DNA of 9,112 bases from Puniceicoccales bacterium (lineage in GTDB: Bacteria; Verrucomicrobiota; Verrucomicrobiia; Opitutales; LL51), in NCBI GenBank assembly GCA_031266235.1, contig JAISBJ010000076.1, positions 1-9,112 of the forward strand, in the 5' to 3' direction. Positions 1 to 6,720 of this stretch are shown here, one piece after another. Every line of letters begins with the position of its first letter. The stretch's first letter is position 1. A program made the position numbers and the translations under genes. The notes below the pieces were generated by a model that saw nothing but the letters and a program-made list of their open reading frames with translations, was not told the origin of the DNA and searched no databases.

Positions 1-836
1 AAATCTCCGCCCGGATTCCGCCACCCCATTGCTTGCGCCACATTCCACCATTTGGCATTCACTTCGATCACCCCCGATTGCGACGGCTGCTCCGCTAGGG
101 CCACCAATTTTTTCGGACAATCCTTCCCGAAAGACTCCAGCGTGTTACCCGGCTCCGGCAATATAATCGCCCCCCCTTCCTTTTGGAAAAATATTTGCTT
201 CTTTTTTAAATATTCTTCAAAAGCGTTGCCTTCTTCCTGGAAAACGATGCAATAAAAGAAATTTTCTTTTGCATTCGTTCCTTTCGGGTTCGTGAGAAAA
301 AATAGGCCTACGTTGGAACCCATTTTCAAAGCACTGCAATTTTGGCCAATCGGCGGAATAATCGACTGCAAAAGGATATTGATCATCGCATTATTCAGGT
401 CGAACGCCTCCCACAACTTCTGATTTGCAAAAAAATCCTGCAGCCCCGATAATTTTACACACGCAACCGGCTCATCCGCCGCAACCTTATTATCCACGGC
501 AACTTTAGATCCCTCTGGCACCGATTTTGCTTGACTTTCCTGGTTTGATTTCTCTTCATTTGCCGATGTGGAGCTAGATAAAGAAGTCGCGGGCGAAATG
601 GCTTTCGTTTCTTCGCCTTTCGTCGGCATAATTACTGGCGTGGGACTGGGCAAAGTGGCTGCAATTGCTTTTTGTACTTCGCTTTCAGCTCCTTTTAACA
701 TTTCTTTTTCTTTCGCTGCCGCGACCGCAGGACTGGGTAAAATAATCTCCGATTCTTTCGGCGTCTCCCCTTGGATACAGGATAAACTCGCTCCCCAAAA
801 ATATGACGCCCAAAATAAATAATGACCCTTATTCAT
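1..836 (-). CDS. Exported or lipoprotein-like protein of unknown function, 3' end outside window
   Basis: The minus strand is open from an ATG at 836 to the window edge, giving 278 codons with no stop. I do not recognise the family. Residues 1-20 (MNKGHYLFWASYFWGASLSC) look like a signal peptide ending in a cysteine. The lipobox is imperfect, because S rather than L stands at -3, so lipidation is uncertain. Residues about 25-120 form a low-complexity linker rich in A, S, T, P, E and K, with two short PSP motifs. From about residue 123 the sequence looks globular (ACVKLSGLQDFF, GLFFLTNPKGTN, ENFFYCIVFQEEG), with four cysteines. AAGG lies 7 nt upstream of the ATG. A second in-frame ATG at 866 would add MNKASNIRSV and repeats the same ATGAATAA start context. 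The gene lies 73 bp after the pseudouridine synthase gene on the same strand and may share its transcript. Plus-strand ORFs over this stretch are antisense shadows. Confidence 0.75.
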   Translation of the reverse strand, partial: MNKGHYLFWASYFWGASLSCIQGETPKESEIILPSPAVAAAKEKEMLKGAESEVQKAIAATLPSPTPVIMPTKGEETKAISPATSLSSSTSANEEKSNQESQAKSVPEGSKVAVDNKVAADEPVACVKLSGLQDFFANQKLWEAFDLNNAMINILLQSIIPPIGQNCSALKMGSNVGLFFLTNPKGTNAKENFFYCIVFQEEGNAFEEYLKKKQIFFQKEGGAIILPEPGNTLESFGKDCPKKLVALAEQPSQSGVIEVNAKWWNVAQAMGWRNPGGD

Positions 837-903
837 AACTGACCTTATATTACTCGCTTTATTCATAAATACAATCGCATTTTTTGCAATTCTTTTTCCG
901 AAT

Positions 904-920
904 GCGAATCTAAAATTCGC
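904..920. other. Perfect small inverted repeat over the pseudouridine synthase stop codon
   Basis: GCGAAT and ATTCGC form a perfect 6-bp stem around a 5-nt loop. The element overlaps the final codons and the TAG stop of the minus-strand gene. No T run follows it on the minus strand, so it does not look like an intrinsic terminator. It may be chance or an mRNA 3' structure. Confidence 0.35.
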
Positions 921-1659
921 AGGGGATTTTGGCGGAAAATAAGTATGTTTTGGCGTGGAATTTGTAAGAAAATTTGATCGCACAGGATTGTAAATATAAT
1001 CTCTTTTCGGGTAAAACGGCCCATAATTTTCTATTTAATGTAAAATCGCCGTAAATTTTATCGCCGATGATGGGGATTTTTCGCAGCGCACACTGCACGC
1101 GCAGCTGGTGTGTCCGCCCCGTGACGGGCTCCAAACGCAGCCTTAAAAGCGGGATTCCACCCATTTCCAACTCCCTTTCGACGCCGTACCGCGCCACCGC
1201 TTCGTCGCATCGCCCGGGCGCAACCCGCAAATGCCCCTGCTCCCGCTGTTTTGTTAAAATATCATAAAATTCCCCCGCCTCTTGGATTTTTTGATAGCGG
1301 GTCAGGGCGCAGTAGATTTTGTGGACCTCCCGATTAAAAAAACACCAGCGAATGGCTTCCGCAATGGTTTCGTCGAAGCACCCCACCAGTAAACCGGAAG
1401 TCGGCGTGTCCAAACGGTTAAGTAAAAAAAATGTTTGCCCGTCGGGTAAAATGTAGCAGCGCCGCTTCGAATCGTAGGGCGCTCGAACGATACTTTTGCG
1501 ATCCACTCGGCCATCGATATTCGGCACAGACTGGACGCCGCAGGGCTTGTAAAGCGCAGTGACACCGTTTCCGTCGGCGCAAACCGCGTAGGCCTTGGGA
1601 TCCAACACTTCAAAAAAAATTCCGTCCACGACCCCATGCAACGAAATTAAAATCGCCAT
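910..1659 (-). CDS. RluA-family RNA pseudouridine synthase
   Basis: The 249-residue product should isomerise specific uridines in rRNA or tRNA to pseudouridine in the cytoplasm. The N-terminal motif is LYKPCGVQSVP (residues 36-46). The catalytic motif is LLNRLDTPTSGLLV (79-92), with the invariant aspartate at D84. A VHKIYCALT segment follows (112-120), then the substrate-binding motif GRTHQLRVQ (181-189) and IPIIGDKIYGD. The usual histidine before RLD is asparagine here, which is unusual but leaves the catalytic aspartate in place. No S4 domain is visible, and the length fits the compact single-domain members. The ATG at 1659 has no Shine-Dalgarno site but is the only start that keeps the whole domain. 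A tandem 7-bp repeat directly precedes it. The target uridine (RluA, RluC, RluD, TruC or other type) cannot be told from sequence, so no symbol is given. Confidence 0.92.
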   Translation of the reverse strand: MAILISLHGVVDGIFFEVLDPKAYAVCADGNGVTALYKPCGVQSVPNIDGRVDRKSIVRAPYDSKRRCYILPDGQTFFLLNRLDTPTSGLLVGCFDETIAEAIRWCFFNREVHKIYCALTRYQKIQEAGEFYDILTKQREQGHLRVAPGRCDEAVARYGVERELEMGGIPLLRLRLEPVTGRTHQLRVQCALRKIPIIGDKIYGDFTLNRKLWAVLPEKRLYLQSCAIKFSYKFHAKTYLFSAKIPCEF

Positions 1660-1673
1660 AAAGATTAAAGATT
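1660..1673. repeat. Tandem 7-bp repeat abutting the pseudouridine synthase start
   Basis: AAAGATT occurs twice head to tail immediately next to the start codon, so the minus-strand leader reads AATCTTTAATCTTT before ATG. It fills the place where a Shine-Dalgarno site would be. A regulatory role is not shown; slippage in AT-rich DNA is enough to explain it. Confidence 0.6.
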
Positions 1674-1724
1674 AAAATTTTGTCTTGAAAAGTAGCGAAG
1701 AATCTCGAAATTTAAAACCCTCGC

Positions 1725-1800
<76 letters not shown>

Positions 1801-1839
1801 ATGGAAGTAATGCTTAAATCAGCCCGCATGAAAATTTCT

Positions 1840-1861
1840 GGCGCAAAATGTGCCTTTTTTT
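1840..1861 (+). terminator. Intrinsic terminator of tRNA-Ile2
   Basis: GGCGCA pairs with TGTGCC in a 6-bp stem with one G-T pair and an AAA loop, followed directly by seven T residues (1855-1861). It lies 40 nt after the tRNA 3' end on the same strand. The rest of the spacer up to the tRNA-Phe gene (to 2045) shows nothing else I can support. Confidence 0.8.
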
Positions 1862-2045
1862 GACGCGGCATTCTCCCCACCCTCTGCCACCGAGCCTTGA
1901 AACTTTCTTCATAATTGTCAAGCGACTTTTTTCCAGAAAATTAACAAAATATATTCCCCGCTATCCGCTCCCAGTAAAAAATCAAAGAAATTCATTTTTT
2001 TTAACCTCTCAGGCACAAAATTCTACGGAAAAATAGCCTCCGCGG

Positions 2046-2118
<73 letters not shown>

Positions 2119-2131
2119 AGGATGCCCAAAA

Positions 2132-2159
2132 CTTCTACAACCTTCTCCGCCCATGTCAA
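2132..2159 (-). promoter_or_regulatory. Sigma-70-type promoter for tRNA-Phe
   Basis: On the minus strand a perfect TTGACA (2159-2154) is followed after 16 bp by TAGAAG (2137-2132), which matches 4 of 6 positions of TATAAT. Transcription would begin only a few bases before the tRNA 5' end at 2118, as expected for a tRNA promoter. Confidence 0.5.
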
Positions 2160-2229
2160 TCGTTTTTTACGGAAATCTCTGCAAATTTTTCCCCAATACA
2201 CAAATTTTCCACGCAAACAAAATAAGCAA

Positions 2230-2257
2230 TTGACACCCCTTTTCCCATAATTAATTT
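2230..2257 (+). promoter_or_regulatory. Possible promoter of the antiporter gene
   Basis: A perfect TTGACA (2230-2235) lies 49 bp before the GTG start. The best -10 at normal spacing, TAATTT after 16 bp, is poor (3 of 6). The better CATAAT hexamer lies only 10 bp away. The call therefore rests on the -35 and position alone. It would be divergent from the tRNA-Phe promoter. Confidence 0.3.
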
Positions 2258-2283
2258 TCAGAAAATCCAGCTACATTTTCGCT

Positions 2284-3714
2284 GTGAAAAAATTATTCGC
2301 ATTTTTTTCGACCTACGCCCCACTTCCATTCCTCTCGGCCGCCGAAAAATTCCCCATCCTCCTCGAAACTTACGGCGCGCCCGATGGCTCCGAAAATCTG
2401 TGGCAAATTCTGTCGGCACGCGTAAAAATCGCCCCCTTCAACGGCGTTGCGACGCTGATTTTCCTCTGCGCCATCACCCACACTTTCCTCGCGCCCTACT
2501 TCCTCGGCCTGGCCCAGCGATTCCACCGCGACACCCCGAGGGATAAAATGTTGGCGGCATTACTGCATTTTTTCGGCGAAGTGGAAGTCGTCTTTGGGCT
2601 TTGGATCGTCCCTCTCATGGGCGCTATTTTTTATTTTTACAATTGGCGGGCCGTTGTAAATTATTTTCGCGGCGTCAATTACGTCGAACCCCTATTCGTC
2701 GTCGTCATTATGGCGATCGCTGCGAGCCAGCCCGTCCTGCATTTCGCCCGCGCTTGCATGCAAAAAATCGCTTCCGTCGGCGGCAATACGCCCTGCGCTT
2801 GGTGGTTTGCCATCGTGACCATCGGCCCTTTGCTGGGGTCGTTCATCACCGAGCCCGCCGCCATGACCATTTCCGCCCTACTCCTCGCGCAACAATTTTA
2901 TGCGCTGCAGCCATCGGTGGCCTTTCGCTACGCGACGCTGGGGCTACTGTTCGTCAACGTGTCCATAGGCGGGACGCTCACCCATTTTGCGGCGCCGCCC
3001 ATTTTAATGGTTGCGGGGAAGTGGAATTGGGACACGGGCTACATGTTTTGCCATTTTGGATGGCGAGCGGTCCTCGGGATTATTTTTTCCGCGACCCTCT
3101 ACGGATTCGCTTTCCGCCGAGAATTTTCCATCCTAAAACAAAAATTTAACCCCTCAGCCGCCGACCAACGCACCACTTCCATCCCCCGCTGGATCGTCGC
3201 CGTCCACCTATTTTTCCTGGCCTGGACCATATTGAATATCCACACGCCGGCGCTCTTTATTTTTGGATTTCTTTTCTTTCTGGGTTTTGTAAAAATTTCA
3301 CAAATTTATCAGGCGCCCATAGATTTAAAATCGCCTATTTTGGTTGGATTTTTTCTAGCGGGGCTGGTAACGCACGGGGGATTACAGGGGTGGTGGATCG
3401 AGCCGCTTTTGGGGCGGATGAACGCGTCGCTGCTATTTCTCGGGGCCACGGCGCTGACGGCCTTCAACGACAACGCCGCCATCACTTACCTGGCATCGCT
3501 CGTGCCGGCCATTGCTTCCGACGCCGCGCTGCAGCATGCCGTCGTATTTGGAGCGGTAACGGGCGGCGGTCTGACGGTCATCGCAAACGCCCCCAATCCG
3601 GCTGGACAAGCGGTTCTCGGAGCATATTTCCCGGAAAAAATCTCCCCCGCAAAACTGTTTCTCAGCGCAACGTTGCCCACCGTCATTCTAGCCCTGTGTT
3701 TTAATTATTTGTAA
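2284..3714 (+). CDS. Putative Na+/H+ antiporter (Na_H_antiport_3-like inner-membrane protein)
   Basis: The 476-residue protein is strongly hydrophobic, with roughly 10-12 likely membrane segments (examples: 52-72, 103-119, 136-152, 173-203, 219-243, 262-276, 304-337, 351-365, 380-410, 455-474). It fits the family named putative Na+/H+ antiporter that I associate with Chlamydiae and Verrucomicrobiota. It would exchange protons for sodium across the inner membrane. Candidate ion-path motifs are GSFITEPAAMTI (185-196), NVSIGGTLTHFAAPP (225-239), TAFNDNAAITYLASLVP (392-408) and GGGLTVIANAPNPAG (427-441). The last two resemble conserved loops of the ion-transporter superfamily. The start is GTG without a Shine-Dalgarno site, chosen because it gives a typical MKKLFAFF beginning. 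Transport direction and ion are not proven by sequence. Its last 25 codons are duplicated downstream. Confidence 0.85.
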   Translation: MKKLFAFFSTYAPLPFLSAAEKFPILLETYGAPDGSENLWQILSARVKIAPFNGVATLIFLCAITHTFLAPYFLGLAQRFHRDTPRDKMLAALLHFFGEVEVVFGLWIVPLMGAIFYFYNWRAVVNYFRGVNYVEPLFVVVIMAIAASQPVLHFARACMQKIASVGGNTPCAWWFAIVTIGPLLGSFITEPAAMTISALLLAQQFYALQPSVAFRYATLGLLFVNVSIGGTLTHFAAPPILMVAGKWNWDTGYMFCHFGWRAVLGIIFSATLYGFAFRREFSILKQKFNPSAADQRTTSIPRWIVAVHLFFLAWTILNIHTPALFIFGFLFFLGFVKISQIYQAPIDLKSPILVGFFLAGLVTHGGLQGWWIEPLLGRMNASLLFLGATALTAFNDNAAITYLASLVPAIASDAALQHAVVFGAVTGGGLTVIANAPNPAGQAVLGAYFPEKISPAKLFLSATLPTVILALCFNYL

Positions 3715-3719
3715 AATTA

Positions 3720-3772
3720 ATAAAAAAACTTCCTCCATAAAACTATTTTTCAGTGGGACTTGCGAATTTCTC
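3720..3772 (+). pseudogene. Degenerate, truncated copy of the antiporter 3' end
   Basis: This stretch aligns with the better-preserved copy that follows it: 3720-3763 against 3773-3817 gives 36 matches in 45 columns, with one single-base gap and 6 of 8 substitutions being transitions. In the homologous frame it reads KTSSIKLFFSGT, compared with KISPAKLFLSAT in the intact gene. The similarity then breaks up at an apparent short deletion before 3773. It is too short and damaged to encode anything, and no start is associated. Confidence 0.65.
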
Positions 3773-3856
3773 AGAAAAAAATTTCCCCTGCAAAACTATT
3801 TCTCAGTGCGGCCTTGCCCACCGCCATTCTAGCCCTGTGTTTTAATTATTTGTGAA
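3773..3856 (+). pseudogene. Second copy of the last 25 codons of the antiporter, with stop
   Basis: Positions 3782-3855 match 3641-3714 without gaps at 65 of 74 bases; a longer A run precedes both. In frame it encodes KISPAKLFLSAALPTAILAL followed by CFNYL and TGA. The intact gene differs only by T for A and V for A in this tail and ends in TAA. Six of the nine differences are silent (counting the stop) and eight are transitions. Synonymous-biased divergence implies that this piece was once part of a functional, selected gene. No start codon or upstream domain remains, so it is a fragment. It ends 81 bp before the chosen start of the peptide-binding protein gene. Confidence 0.8.
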
Positions 3857-3936
3857 TTTTATATAAAAAATCAATCCTATTCCCCGATCATTTAGTGTTG
3901 CCTTTTATTTTTTCCCATTTCTCTTATTTTGGTTAT

Positions 3937-5511
3937 ATGACGAGGTGTATTGTAAAGTTTTTTATGCTCGCTTTTTTGTTTACGGCGGGATGTTTTCAGC
4001 GGCAAAGTGACGTGTTGCGCGTCGGTAATGCGGTCGAGCCGGCCACCCTAGACCCCCAGCTCGCTCCGGGACTCACGGAAGCTAAAATTGTGACCGAGCT
4101 TTTCGAAGGGCTACTCGTCCCCGACGGCCGCACGCTTAAGCCGCTCCCGGGCATGGCCCAGTCCTATAGCGTTTCGCCCGACGGCTTGGAGTATACATTT
4201 TTCCTGCGCAACAATATTTTTTGGACCAATGGCGATCCCGTCGTCGCGCAAGATTTCGTCGACGCCATCGAGCGCGGGTTAGCAAAAAGTATCGCGTCGC
4301 CCTGGGTCGATTTTTACTTTCTTTTGAAAAATGCCCAGCCGTATTATAAGGGAATTGTTTCCTTCGGGGAAGTGGGTGTCCGGGCCGAATCTCCGAAAAT
4401 CCTCAAATTCACGCTCGAACAGCCCACCGATTTTTTCCTCCCCCTACTCACCCACTGGGCGTGGGCCCCCGTCAATCGTAAAAATATCGAGCAATATGGC
4501 GACTTTTTTGACCGCAATAATCGCTGGACAAAGCCGGAAAATATCGCGACCAACGGCCCCTATTTGTTAAAATCCGTGGCCATCGGCGATAAAATTGTTT
4601 TACAAAAAAGTAAACGATACTGGGACGCGAGGAATGTAAAAATTAGCGACGTCCACTTTATTTCCGGCGTCGACCCCTCCACCGAAGAAAATATGTTCGT
4701 CACGAAACAACTGGATATCACCGAAAATGTCCCCGCCGATAAAATGGCGTCCCACCGGTCCCGCGGCACCCTGAAAACCGCTTCATCTCTGGGCAGCTCC
4801 TTCTACTGGTTCAATTGTAAAAAAAGGCCCTTCGACGACCCCAGAGTCCGCCGAGCCCTCAGTCTAGCCATCGACCGCGCCGCCCTAGGGCAGTTGCGGA
4901 ATCGCGGCCCCGGATTCGAAGCCTACGCCCTCGTCCCGCCGGGAACGATGCATTACCCCTCTAAAAACGCATTCCAAGCGGACGTCGCCCTCGCCCGACA
5001 ACTCCTCGCCGACGCGGGCTACCCCAACGGAGAAAATTTCCCGCCTTTTACCATTCTTTACAACACAACCGATAATTGGAAAATTATATCCGAGGCCGTG
5101 CAGGAAATGTGGCGAAAAAATCTCAATATCCATGCCGATTTGCAGAGCGTCGAGTGGGGGGTATTCCTCGCGGAACGGCGGCGCCACGCGTTCGATATTT
5201 GCCGCGGGGGCTGGATCGGCGACTTCAACGACGCAACCACGTTTCTAAACCTGCTCCTCTCCCAAAATAGTAATAATCACGCCCAGTGGGGCAGCGAGAC
5301 TTACGACCAACTGCTGCAGCAGGCTTCCCGCGAAAAAAGTCCCGAAAAACGCGCTAAAATACTGGCCGAAGCGGAGGTTTCGATGTTCGCAGAAATGCCC
5401 ATTCTCCCCCTCTATTTCGATTCCATCTGCCACCTGGTCGCGCCGCGCATCAAAGGCTGGTTCCCCAATATCCTCGACTGGCACCCCCTGAGGGCCGTCT
5501 CCTTCGAATAA
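3937..5511 (+). CDS. Oligopeptide-binding lipoprotein of an ABC transporter (OppA/SBP_bac_5 family)
   Basis: The product has 524 residues from the ATG at 3937. Residues 1-18 form a signal peptide and C19 is the likely lipidation site in FTAGC (T at -3 is acceptable but not optimal). This would anchor the protein outside the inner membrane, where it captures peptides for an ABC permease. Family landmarks are EPATLDPQ (34-41), SPDGLEYTFFLR (80-91), WTNGDPVVAQDF (96-107) and VRRALSLAIDRAALG in the second lobe. The length is typical of the family. A GTG at 3895 is in frame but would add a hydrophobic leader that spoils the signal peptide. No permease or ATPase genes are next to it, so it is either an orphan binding protein or serves a transporter encoded elsewhere. 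Binding of another solute such as nickel or a sugar acid cannot be excluded. Confidence 0.92.
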   Translation: MTRCIVKFFMLAFLFTAGCFQRQSDVLRVGNAVEPATLDPQLAPGLTEAKIVTELFEGLLVPDGRTLKPLPGMAQSYSVSPDGLEYTFFLRNNIFWTNGDPVVAQDFVDAIERGLAKSIASPWVDFYFLLKNAQPYYKGIVSFGEVGVRAESPKILKFTLEQPTDFFLPLLTHWAWAPVNRKNIEQYGDFFDRNNRWTKPENIATNGPYLLKSVAIGDKIVLQKSKRYWDARNVKISDVHFISGVDPSTEENMFVTKQLDITENVPADKMASHRSRGTLKTASSLGSSFYWFNCKKRPFDDPRVRRALSLAIDRAALGQLRNRGPGFEAYALVPPGTMHYPSKNAFQADVALARQLLADAGYPNGENFPPFTILYNTTDNWKIISEAVQEMWRKNLNIHADLQSVEWGVFLAERRRHAFDICRGGWIGDFNDATTFLNLLLSQNSNNHAQWGSETYDQLLQQASREKSPEKRAKILAEAEVSMFAEMPILPLYFDSICHLVAPRIKGWFPNILDWHPLRAVSFE

Positions 5512-5536
5512 ATTTTGTCAATTAAATAAATTTTGT
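5507..5536. repeat. Short direct repeat starting at the peptide-binding protein stop codon
   Basis: AATAAATTTTGT occurs at 5507-5518, covering the TAA stop, and again at 5525-5536, an 18-bp period. It is too short to rule out chance or slippage in AT-rich DNA. It is listed because longer duplications start at two other gene ends in the window. Confidence 0.6.
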
Positions 5537-5571
5537 TGCGCAATCAATGTAAAATTTTTTCATTTGGTGCG

Positions 5572-6567
5572 ATGTTTGGAAAAAAAACCAAGGAATCGCG
5601 GGCGCAGTACATCCTCGAATTCGAGCGGCCTTTGCGCGAACTCCAGAAAAATCTCGACGAACTAATGGAGCGGTCGCAGAGTGCGCGGGTCGATATCTCC
5701 TGCGAAATCAGTGCGCTCGAACAGAAAATCGCCAGCGAAGAACGTAATATTTTTGCGAATCTTTCCACTTGGCAGCGCATCCTCATCGCGCGCCACCCCG
5801 AACGCCCCTACTCCTTTGACTATATTTACAATATTTTTTCCGATTTCCAGGAGCTGCACGGCGACCGACTTTTTCGCGACGACCGCGCGATTATTGGGGG
5901 ACTGGCGATGCTCGGCGACGAACCCGTGCTGATCATCGGAGAGCAAAAAGGCCGCTCTCTAAGCGAAAATATGGAACATAATTTTGGGAGCCCCCACCCC
6001 GAAGGCTATCGCAAAGCGCTCCGTTTGATGAGATTGGCAGAAAAATTTTCGCTCCCGATCATTACTTTTGTGGACACGGCGGGGGCATACCCTGGCATCG
6101 GGTCGGAGGAGCGGCATGTCGCCGAAGCGATCGCCGTCAATCTGCGCGAAATGGGGCAACTCGCGACGCCCATCATTTCGGTTGTGATCGGCGAAGGTGG
6201 GTCTGGCGGTGCGCTGGGGATCGCCGTTTCCGACGTCGTGATGATCCTGGAAAATGCCTATTACTCGGTGATTTCGCCGGAAGGCTGCGCGGCCATTCTC
6301 TGGAAAGATCGCAAATTCGCTCCCGACGCCGCCGAAGCGCTCCAGCTTTCTCCGCAAAATTTAATCCAGTGGGGCATCGCCGAAGAAATCATTCCCGAGC
6401 CGCTCGGTGGCGCCCACCGCAATCCCAGCGTCACCTTTCTTTCCACCAAAGAAGCCATTCTCCGCCATTTGCGTGCGCTCAAAAAATTATCGCCGAAGCA
6501 ATTGTTAGAAAAGCGCTATGCCCGCTTCCGAAACATCGGCATTTTTACCCAGGAACAGCCCACCTGA
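5572..6567 (+). CDS. accA: Acetyl-CoA carboxylase, carboxyltransferase subunit alpha
   Basis: AccA pairs with AccD (not in this window) to move CO2 from biotin on AccB to acetyl-CoA, forming malonyl-CoA for fatty-acid synthesis in the cytoplasm. From the ATG at 5572 the protein has 331 residues, close to E. coli AccA (319). A helical N-terminal region (about 10-65) precedes the crotonase-like fold. Landmarks are ELHGDRLFRDDRAIIGGLA (94-112), FVDTAGAYPGIGSEERH (166-182), the oxyanion/glycine loop GEGGSGGALG (207-216) and YSVISPEGCAAILWKD (231-246). An upstream TTG at 5533 is in frame, but the added residues are not AccA-like. GGTG a few bases before the ATG is a weak ribosome site. The gene follows the peptide-binding protein by 60 bp on the same strand, and its TGA stop lies inside the 105-bp repeat shared with nrdD. 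Confidence 0.97.
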   Translation: MFGKKTKESRAQYILEFERPLRELQKNLDELMERSQSARVDISCEISALEQKIASEERNIFANLSTWQRILIARHPERPYSFDYIYNIFSDFQELHGDRLFRDDRAIIGGLAMLGDEPVLIIGEQKGRSLSENMEHNFGSPHPEGYRKALRLMRLAEKFSLPIITFVDTAGAYPGIGSEERHVAEAIAVNLREMGQLATPIISVVIGEGGSGGALGIAVSDVVMILENAYYSVISPEGCAAILWKDRKFAPDAAEALQLSPQNLIQWGIAEEIIPEPLGGAHRNPSVTFLSTKEAILRHLRALKKLSPKQLLEKRYARFRNIGIFTQEQPT

Positions 6568-6665
6568 GCGCGGGACTGTCTTGAAATTTTGAATTATTAC
6601 GAAATTTTAACATTTTGCGCATCGCAAATTCCGCCTGCTTCCCGTCGTTCCACTGGTTGACCGGC
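6561..6665 (-). pseudogene. Displaced copy of the nrdD 3' end
   Basis: This 105-bp block matches 6725-6829 at 96 of 105 positions with no gap, at an offset of 164 bp. All nine differences are transitions. On the minus strand, in the nrdD frame, it encodes PVNQWNDGKQAEFAMRKMLK and then FRNNSKFQDSPALRW. That is the nrdD tail with T-to-A, R-to-K (twice) and R-to-Q changes plus a final C-to-W change at the very edge, and four silent changes. A TAG stop stands directly before the block in this frame. Further upstream only a trace of similarity to the glycyl-radical region (EV....V....PVNQW) remains, with TAG aligned to the radical glycine codon. The first seven bases overlap the end of accA. Confidence 0.8.
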
Positions 6666-6720
6666 TAACAAATCTAAACACGCCCAAATTCAACTTCCGG
6701 ATTCACCTCGGGCGCGCCTT

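Noticed and set aside
52..822. Plus-strand ORFs at 52-255 and 568-822
   Set aside because: They lie opposite one continuous minus-strand frame (836 to the edge) that has a signal-like start and plausible protein composition; they look like antisense shadows.
829..868. TTATTCATA sites near 830 and 860 as DnaA boxes
   Set aside because: They miss the consensus at one position and are simply the reverse of the ATGAATAA start contexts.
1848..2036. 62-codon plus-strand ORF between the two tRNA genes
   Set aside because: Its ATG is inside the tRNA-Ile2 terminator hairpin, there is no ribosome site, and the composition looks like translated spacer.
2601..3149. 182-codon plus-strand ORF inside the antiporter gene, and similar overlaps in the other genes
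   Set aside because: Arginine- and histidine-rich out-of-frame translations of a well-supported gene; typical shadows of G+C-rich codons.
3641..3856. attL/attR of an integrated element using the antiporter 3' end
   Set aside because: The copies are separated by only about 70 bp of decayed repeat, with no integrase or cargo; a scar of a lost element cannot be shown.
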